From: Psychrobacillus mangrovi | GTDB lineage: Bacteria; Bacillota; Bacilli; Bacillales_A; Planococcaceae | Direction of reading: 5' to 3' | Assembly (NCBI RefSeq): GCF_037104765.1 | Contig: NZ_JBAWSY010000002.1 | Span: forward strand, 372,001-436,000 | DNA length: 64,000 nt | In this document: positions 58,979 through 64,000 of the stretch, piece after piece | Position numbering within the stretch: the first letter of the stretch is position 1 | How the letters are laid out: each line of letters begins with the position of its first letter | Made by a program: the position numbers and the translations under genes | Notes under the pieces: model-generated | Seen by the model: only the letters and a program-made list of their open reading frames with translations | Told to the model about the DNA's origin: nothing | Database searches by the model: none

Positions 58979-59223
58979 AACCCAATAAAGTTAGACAAAT
59001 ATTTTAGGCTCCTTTAAAGGACCTGAGTTCGGTACTCTACTGGACTTAGGTCTTTTAACTTTGCCTTCATTCGTTTGTGATTGCAATAGATAGTCTTATA
59101 ATTCTCAATGACTGCATTGTTTAAACAGTTATCCTTACGTGACATACTCTTTTGACCTGGTGCTGTTCTAATGTTTTTTAATATTGTCACATTGTTTACG
59201 ACGTCAATCTCTTGTTCTAACAT
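58979..59223 (-). mobile_element. IS3-family transposase remnant with internal deletion
   Basis: The reverse strand encodes SMSRKDNCLNNAVIEN joined directly to YCNHKRMKAKLKDLSPVEYRTQVL. In full IS3/IS150 OrfB proteins about 30 residues separate these blocks, so the fragment has lost them. Beyond the stop the sequence (AAAGTTAGACAAATATTTTAGG) matches the end at 55267 but with a frameshift and no clean TGGACCC tip. It is inactive. Confidence 0.75.
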
Positions 59224-59274
59224 CTCACATCTTGCCCACTAACTTATGGACGTTTCATCACAGTATGAGCAATG

Positions 59275-59452
59275 ATTTCACCAATAAACAAAATCACTAC
59301 TACCAGCAATTCCAATTCCTAAAATTGAAGCAATGAAAAAAGGTCATTAATGGAGGAAAATTGGAAAAAAGATAGGTATCAATAGGCGCAATCAAAATTA
59401 GTAGAAGTCTCCAAAGGGCATTAGGTTTCTATACCGAAAAATTATGTACCTC
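59275..59452 (+). pseudogene. Degenerate copy of the 3' end of the fused peptide-ATPase gene
   Basis: The sequence closely parallels 54870-55043: shared strings include TAAAATTGAAGCAA, GGTCATTAATGGA and TTAGTAGAAGTCTCCAAAGG. This copy has a one-base deletion (frameshift) near the AAAGG of GGTCATTAATGG, an in-frame TAG at the place of CAATTG, and other changes. It has no 5' part. It lies directly downstream of the second IS remnant, so it is a relic of a former duplication or rearrangement. Confidence 0.75.
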
Positions 59453-59489
59453 CTTATGTACTATTTAGGGATTCTATTTTAAAAAGACC

Positions 59490-59518
59490 TTGTATTAATA
59501 TACATCGCATGATAAACT
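59490..59518 (+). promoter_or_regulatory. Candidate SigA promoter for the methionine operon
   Basis: TTGTAT and TAAACT are separated by exactly 17 bases and lie about 40 bases upstream of the S-box aptamer. Both hexamers deviate moderately from consensus. Confidence 0.45.
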
Positions 59519-59556
59519 AACTTAAATCAATTTTTTGAAAATTTTATATTTTATTT

Positions 59557-59717
59557 CTTATCAAGAGAGACGGAGGGATTGGCCCGAAGATGTCTCAGCA
59601 ACCAGCCGAATGAAGGTGTGGTGCTAATTCCAATAGACGTTGATCGTCTTGAAGATAAGAAGACTAACTTCAGTATTTTATTGAGGATTCTCTTCTTATT
59701 AGAGAATCCTCTTTTTT
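59557..59717 (+). ncRNA. SAM-I riboswitch (S-box) with intrinsic terminator
   Basis: The aptamer (about 59557-59663) has the S-box landmarks CTTATCAAGAGAGACGGAGG, GATTGGCCC, GATGTCTCAGCAACC, AAGGTGTGGTGCTAATTCC and the closing GAAGATAAGAAG arm. The expression platform has a terminator stem GAGGATTCTCT / AGAGAATCCTC (59683-59711) followed by six T residues. High S-adenosylmethionine should stabilise the aptamer and permit termination ahead of metI. Confidence 0.95.
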
Positions 59718-59740
59718 ATTTTAATAGCAAAGGATGAATA

Positions 59741-60865
59741 ATGATGTCTAAAACGAGTATAGAAACTAAGCTAGTACAATTAGGAAACCAAAGTGATCCA
59801 AGGACAGGAGCTGTAAATCCACCAATCTATTTATCTACCGCATACAAGCATGCAGGACTTGGTCAATCAACAGGTTATGACTACACACGTACAAAAAACC
59901 CTACAAGAGCTATATTGGAAGAAGGTATTGCAAAACTAGAGGCTGGTGATGCAGGCTTTGCCTGTAGTTCCGGAATGGCAGCAATTCAATTAGTATTATC
60001 TTTATTTAAATCGGGAGATGAACTGATTGCCTCAGAGGATCTTTACGGTGGAACTTATCGCTTATTTAACCAATACGCAGATTCCTATAATATCCGCACA
60101 TCCTATTCAAAGTTTGAATCGGTTGAACAAGTAGAGAACCTCATTACTACAAACACAAAGGCAATCTTTATCGAAACACCTACTAATCCATTAATGCAAG
60201 AAATTGACATTCAGCAATATGCGATATTAGCAAAAGAACATCAACTACTATTAATCGTGGATAACACATTCTTAACCCCCTACTTAGAACGACCAATAGA
60301 ACTTGGTGCGGATATAGTTCTTCATAGTGCAACGAAATATATCGGTGGCCATAACGATGTCCTTGCTGGTCTTGTTGTTTCTAAGGGCACCAAAATAAGC
60401 GAAAAATTATTAATAAATCATAATGCAGCAGGTGCAGTTCTTTCTCCATTTGATTCATGGTTATTAATAAGAGGGTTAAAAACACTTCACTTACGAATGA
60501 AACAGCATGATGCAAATGCAAAAAAGATTGTGAAATTCTTACAAGAGGAATCGGCAGTAAAGGATGTTTTATATTCTGGGAAAGGCGGAATGCTTTCTTT
60601 TCGCTTACAAAAAAGTGAATGGGTTAATCCATTTCTTCAAAATCTTCAATTAATCGTTTTTGCAGAAAGCCTTGGAGGAGTTGAAAGTTTTATCACCTAT
60701 CCAGCTACTCAAACACACGCGGAAATTCCAGAAGAAGAACGTACAGCACGCGGTGTCGATAATAGCCTATTGCGCTTCTCTGTTGGTATTGAAGAAGCAG
60801 AGGATATAATTGACGACTTAAAACAAGTTTTTGCAGTATTGGAAAGTGAGGTGTCCGTAAAATGA
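59741..60865 (+). CDS. metI: Cystathionine gamma-synthase / O-acylhomoserine sulfhydrylase
   Basis: The 374-residue PLP enzyme of the Cys/Met metabolism family has GYDYTRTKNPTRAILEEGIAKLE at the substrate end, the DNTFLTPYLERP loop and the PLP lysine in LHSATKYIGGHND (Lys199). The C-terminus (VESFITYPATQTHAEIPEEER) is typical. Order, length and S-box control match B. subtilis metI-metC. It joins an activated homoserine to cysteine, or to sulfide, in methionine synthesis. Two ATGs are adjacent (59741 and 59744) behind AAGGATG. Confidence 0.92.
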   Translation: MMSKTSIETKLVQLGNQSDPRTGAVNPPIYLSTAYKHAGLGQSTGYDYTRTKNPTRAILEEGIAKLEAGDAGFACSSGMAAIQLVLSLFKSGDELIASEDLYGGTYRLFNQYADSYNIRTSYSKFESVEQVENLITTNTKAIFIETPTNPLMQEIDIQQYAILAKEHQLLLIVDNTFLTPYLERPIELGADIVLHSATKYIGGHNDVLAGLVVSKGTKISEKLLINHNAAGAVLSPFDSWLLIRGLKTLHLRMKQHDANAKKIVKFLQEESAVKDVLYSGKGGMLSFRLQKSEWVNPFLQNLQLIVFAESLGGVESFITYPATQTHAEIPEEERTARGVDNSLLRFSVGIEEAEDIIDDLKQVFAVLESEVSVK

Positions 60866-62049
60866 GTGTCTATAAAGAGTCGTTAGAAACAAGTATTGTC
60901 GTGGCATCAACTCGTGAGTATTCCGAGCGAAAAACTGGTGTTGTCAATGTACCGATTTACCTTTCCTCTACCTTCCATCAAGAAAGCTTTGATGAATTTG
61001 GGCCCTACGATTATAGCCGTTCTGGAAACCCAACGAGAGATGCTTTAGAAAAAACGATTGCAGAACTAGAAGGTGGCACTCGAGGATTGGCCTTCGCCTC
61101 TGGAATCGCTGCAATCTCTTCCGCATTCATGCTCCTATCCGCAGGCGATCATATTGTTATTACTGAAGATGTGTATGGAGGGACATTTCGTTTTGTAACC
61201 GAGGTTTTGCCTCGTCTTGGAATTGAGCATACATTTGTCGATTTCACTAATTTAGAAGCCGTAGCTTCTGCAATTAGATCAAATACAAAATTGATTTATA
61301 TCGAAACACCTTCCAATCCATGTTTAGGAATTACTGATATTGCTGGTATCGTGGAGCTAGCTAAAGACAACAATTGCCTAACCTTTTTAGACAATACATT
61401 TATGACACCACTATACCAACGTCCACTTGACCTTGGTATAGATGTAGTATTACATAGCGCTACTAAATTTTTATCAGGACACAGTGATATAATTGCAGGT
61501 CTTGCTGTTACAAAAGATGAGGAACTAGGAAAACGATTAGCATTCCTACAAAATTCGTTTGGTGCGATTTTAGGTGCCCAGGATTCATTTTCACTTATTC
61601 AAGGAATTAAAACATTGAGTGTCCGATTTGAAAAATCAGCAGATTCTGCTCAACAAATTGCAAACTATTTAACGAATCATTCATTAGTAGAAGAAGTGTA
61701 TTATCCAGGTCTATCAACGCATCCTGGATTTGAAATTCATGCACAGCAAGCAACAAGTCCTGGGGCTGTCCTCTCGTTCCGTTTACCTACTAAGGCAATT
61801 GCAAAAGCATTCGTGGAAAGCCTTCAAATTCCTGTTTTTGCTGTAAGCCTTGGCGGAGTGGAATCCATTCTATCCCACCCTGCACAGATGTCTCATGCCG
61901 CAATGCCGATAGATGAACGGGAAAAACGAGGAATTACAGATGGATTGCTTCGATTCTCGGTCGGAATAGAAAATGTAAATGATTTAATAGCAGACTTCGA
62001 TCAAGCGCTTCAAGTAGCTGCAAAACAAAAAGAGAAAGTTGGAATTTAA
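60862..62049 (+). CDS. metC: Cystathionine beta-lyase
   Basis: The 395-residue PLP enzyme is paralogous to the preceding gene: YDYSRSGNPTRDALEKTIAELE, DNTFMTPLYQRP and the PLP lysine in LHSATKFLSGHSD (Lys202), with SHPAQMSHAAMPIDEREKRG near the end. It splits cystathionine into homocysteine, pyruvate and ammonia. The start overlaps the metI stop by 4 bp (ATGA), so the two steps are translationally coupled. Confidence 0.92.
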   Translation: MSVYKESLETSIVVASTREYSERKTGVVNVPIYLSSTFHQESFDEFGPYDYSRSGNPTRDALEKTIAELEGGTRGLAFASGIAAISSAFMLLSAGDHIVITEDVYGGTFRFVTEVLPRLGIEHTFVDFTNLEAVASAIRSNTKLIYIETPSNPCLGITDIAGIVELAKDNNCLTFLDNTFMTPLYQRPLDLGIDVVLHSATKFLSGHSDIIAGLAVTKDEELGKRLAFLQNSFGAILGAQDSFSLIQGIKTLSVRFEKSADSAQQIANYLTNHSLVEEVYYPGLSTHPGFEIHAQQATSPGAVLSFRLPTKAIAKAFVESLQIPVFAVSLGGVESILSHPAQMSHAAMPIDEREKRGITDGLLRFSVGIENVNDLIADFDQALQVAAKQKEKVGI

Positions 62050-62050
62050 T

Positions 62051-63157
62051 ATGACAAATCAATTAGTACTTAACGCACCTTTTAAAGCAGATCACGTAGG
62101 AAGTTTTTTACGTCCAGAACGTTTAAAGCAAGCACGTTTACAATATGAAAACGAAGAAATTTCTGCACAACAATTAAAACAAATTGAAGATGAAGAAATT
62201 ACAAAGCTTGTTGAAAAGCAAATAAACGCTGGTCTGAAGTCCATTACTGATGGTGAATTCCGTCGTAAATGGTGGCACTTTGACTTTCTAGGAGGCCTGG
62301 ATGGAGTAGAGTTTTACGAAACAGACAAAGGACTCTCCTTTAAAGGAGTACAGACTAGAGCACATGGCATTAAAGTAACAGGTAAAATCGGTTTTAGCTC
62401 ACATTACATGATTGAACACTTCAAGTTTTTACAAAGTGTTGCTGGCGACTCTGTTGTGAAGTTTACTATCCCTAGTCCAAATATGCTCTACTATCGAGCA
62501 ACGATTGAAGAAGGTATTTACAGCAGTGACGAAGAATTGTTTCAAGATTTAATCACTGCTTATCAAGGATTTATTCAAGCGCTGTATGATGAAGGGTGCC
62601 GCTACCTTCAAATAGATGATACTTCTTGGGCAACTTCTTTCTCTGAGGAAGGTATTACTTCTCTAAAAGAACGAGGTTTAGATTTGGAGGATGCGCTTCA
62701 ACTTTCTGCTCGCGCGATCAATGAATCTATTGCAAAAAGACCTAATGATATGCTTGTAACGATGCATATTTGCCGTGGTAATTTCCGTTCCACTTATATT
62801 ACGAGTGGAAGCTATGAGTTGGTTTCTGAAACAATCTTTGGTCGATTAAATGTAGACGGTCTTTTCTTAGAATTTGACGATGAGCGATCTGGCAGCTTTG
62901 AACCGCTTCGTCATGTTAATCGTCCTGATTTATATATCGTACTAGGTTTAATTACTTCCAAACACGGTGCTTTAGAAGATGCAGAACTAGTAAAAGCAAG
63001 AATTGCAGAAGCTACGAAATATGTACCTATAGACCAGTTATGCTTGAGCCCCCAATGTGGCTTCTCTTCTACGGAGGAAGGAAACATTCTTACAGAAGAA
63101 GAACAATGGGATAAAATTGGCCATGTCGTGCAAATTGCAGATGACGTTTGGAAATAA
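62051..63157 (+). CDS. MetE-C-terminal-like methyltransferase (YxjG/YxjH family)
   Basis: The protein has 368 residues from ATG 62051, one base after the metC stop. The N-terminus (FKADHVGSFLRPERLKQAR) and ITDGEFRRKWWHFDF match the cobalamin-independent methionine synthase C-terminal family. MHICRGNFRSTY and LCLSPQCGFSST hold the His/Cys zinc ligands. In B. subtilis the YxjG/YxjH proteins are also S-box regulated and thought to methylate homocysteine from a folate or other donor. As third gene of this operon it would complete homocysteine-to-methionine conversion. Confidence 0.9.
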   Translation: MTNQLVLNAPFKADHVGSFLRPERLKQARLQYENEEISAQQLKQIEDEEITKLVEKQINAGLKSITDGEFRRKWWHFDFLGGLDGVEFYETDKGLSFKGVQTRAHGIKVTGKIGFSSHYMIEHFKFLQSVAGDSVVKFTIPSPNMLYYRATIEEGIYSSDEELFQDLITAYQGFIQALYDEGCRYLQIDDTSWATSFSEEGITSLKERGLDLEDALQLSARAINESIAKRPNDMLVTMHICRGNFRSTYITSGSYELVSETIFGRLNVDGLFLEFDDERSGSFEPLRHVNRPDLYIVLGLITSKHGALEDAELVKARIAEATKYVPIDQLCLSPQCGFSSTEEGNILTEEEQWDKIGHVVQIADDVWK

Positions 63158-63213
63158 AGCATCGTGGTGAAGTTTAGATAAGAGCAACCTTTTCTCATTA
63201 AAATAGCTAAACT

Positions 63214-63254
63214 AAAAAAGTGTGCGATTCTTTAAGAGATCGCACACTTTTTTA
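63214..63254. terminator. Bidirectional terminator between the methionine operon and the sortase gene
   Basis: AAAAAAGTGTGCGAT and ATCGCACACTTTTTT are perfect 15-bp inverted arms, giving T tracts in both directions. Confidence 0.93.
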
Positions 63255-63258
63255 GAGA

Positions 63259-63864
63259 TTAATCCTCCACCTTCTTTGCTTGTACAACTAGTCGAAACTG
63301 ATTAGATCTTTCAGGGTAGCAAGTGACAAGCGATAGCAAAGATATACCTTCTTGTCTCATCAAAATTTCTACATTTTCCGGTTTAACGACTTGAATATTA
63401 AATACTTTAAAATTCAATGTATCTGTACTTGTCTCCAGTTCAAATCGATCACCTATTTTTAGTTCATTCAAACGATTAAAAAACTGTCCAAACACATGGG
63501 ACTGATGACCAGCAATCGCTGTACTTCCATTTAAAGTGCCCGGATCATCAAGACCATTAATCATCCCAAGTGCCTTATTCAAATTATCTGTCGTTGCTCC
63601 TTTTAAAACCGGTGCCTCCAACTCAATTTCTGGAATTTTCAATATCCCTACTACATCATTTTCTCTTGTTTCTTGTTTCGGAGAATTCATTGCTTGTCCT
63701 ATTGTTTTATCAATCGAGTCATTCGTTGCTGCTTCTGTTTTTATTGCCGTAAAGGATTGAATCAATTCATTTTGTTGTCGCTTATGTTCCATCATTCCAT
63801 AGCCAACTAGTATAAGAATGACGAGACCCAAACCAATCATTATATTGCCTAAGGACTTTTTCAT
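63259..63864 (-). CDS. Class D sortase
   Basis: The 201-residue protein has an N-terminal membrane anchor (about 7-24, NIMIGLGLVILILVGYGM) and a sortase domain. The catalytic residues are His120 in AIAGHQSH, Cys182 in LVTCYPERS and Arg191 in NQFRLVV. GILKIPEIELEAPVLKGA is the usual start of the domain. The size fits Bacillus SrtD/YhcS-type enzymes, which anchor LPxTG-type proteins to peptidoglycan, often during sporulation or late growth. Its ribosome binding site AAGGAGG overlaps the stop of the upstream LPKTG gene, so enzyme and substrate are co-translated. Confidence 0.92.
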   Translation of the reverse strand: MKKSLGNIMIGLGLVILILVGYGMMEHKRQQNELIQSFTAIKTEAATNDSIDKTIGQAMNSPKQETRENDVVGILKIPEIELEAPVLKGATTDNLNKALGMINGLDDPGTLNGSTAIAGHQSHVFGQFFNRLNELKIGDRFELETSTDTLNFKVFNIQVVKPENVEILMRQEGISLLSLVTCYPERSNQFRLVVQAKKVED

Positions 63865-63880
63865 AATTAGCTTGGCCTCC

Positions 63881-64000
63881 TTAAGCGAATTTACGTATAG
63901 TCAATCCGCCGCCAAATAAACTTATAGCTATAACTAACAGCATAATGCCAGTGAAAAATCCACCTGTTTTCGGTAATGAAGAACCCGAGAAATAGTTACT
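63881..64000 (-). CDS. C-terminal end of an LPxTG cell-wall-anchored protein (partial)
   Basis: The last 39 codons of a larger reverse-strand gene are visible: a Ser/Gly-rich lead, the sorting motif LPKTG, a hydrophobic segment (FFTGIMLLVIAISLFGG) and a basic tail (TIRKFA). This is a complete cell-wall sorting signal. Being directly upstream of the sortase, with the sortase ribosome binding site on its stop codon, it is the probable dedicated substrate. The rest lies beyond the window. Confidence 0.9.
   Translation of the reverse strand, partial: SNYFSGSSLPKTGGFFTGIMLLVIAISLFGGGLTIRKFA

Overview
The window is 64 kb of AT-rich chromosome from a low-GC, Gram-positive, spore-former-type bacterium of the order Bacillales. 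Family-level matches (TopB, MetI/MetC under an S-box, YfhC- and YcgT-like enzymes, lysine 6-dehydrogenase, class D sortase) and the intergenic repeat style suggest the Planococcaceae/Caryophanaceae side, such as Psychrobacillus or Lysinibacillus. That placement is inference. There are no rRNA or tRNA genes, no CRISPR, no prophage and no intact transposon. Mobile DNA is limited to two decayed IS3-family remnants.

Layout. 0-9 kb: end of a BlaI-type repressor facing a membrane-anchored VOC protein behind a perfect BlaI-like operator; DNA topoisomerase III; an ECF sigma/anti-sigma pair; two oxidoreductases; a PseG-like hydrolase. 9-16 kb: an ABC-F protein behind a structured leader element, an orphan ECF sigma factor, a CNNM/HlyC transporter, an M20 dipeptidase and an acetyltransferase. 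15.7-16.5 kb: a dense repeat block. 16.5-22 kb: nitroreductase, a 7TM diguanylate cyclase, PlsY- and DegV-family proteins, a small amidase and a DUF2804 protein. 22.4-27.4 kb: a ferredoxin-NADP reductase diverging from a hydroxamate-siderophore ABC operon across a Fur box. 27-34 kb: glycerophosphodiesterase, a 55-residue small protein, GC-rich palindromic repeats, an acetyltransferase interrupted by one TAA, a heterodimeric ABC exporter and an EamA transporter. 34.8-42 kb: a PAS-GGDEF-EAL protein, a split ThrE-type exporter, a secreted beta-propeller and an AtoE transporter. 42.3-47.7 kb: a probable lysine-catabolic operon under a perfect cre site, and an AIM24-family gene behind an ECF-type promoter. 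48.3-55 kb: an unusual peptide-type ABC transporter. 55.4-59 kb: TatA beside a Tat-exported GMC dehydrogenase, flanked by IS remnants. 59.5-63.2 kb: S-box riboswitch and methionine genes. 63.2-64 kb: class D sortase and the LPKTG tail of its likely substrate.

Two things stand out. First, the gaps between convergent genes hold arrays of short cores (RGTCTCG, GGTTGC, TTAGTTGG, TCCGGATAAA) repeating every 21 bp, occasionally 20. The four families have unrelated cores but the same period, equal to two helical turns. Second, the substrate-binding protein of the 48-55 kb transporter appears circularly permuted: the segment that normally ends a family 5 solute-binding protein comes right after the lipoprotein signal, followed by the normal N-terminal part. 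Both permeases of that locus carry long extra N-terminal regions and the two ATPases are fused.

All calls come from reading the sequence and from memory of protein families. No database or structure search was run.
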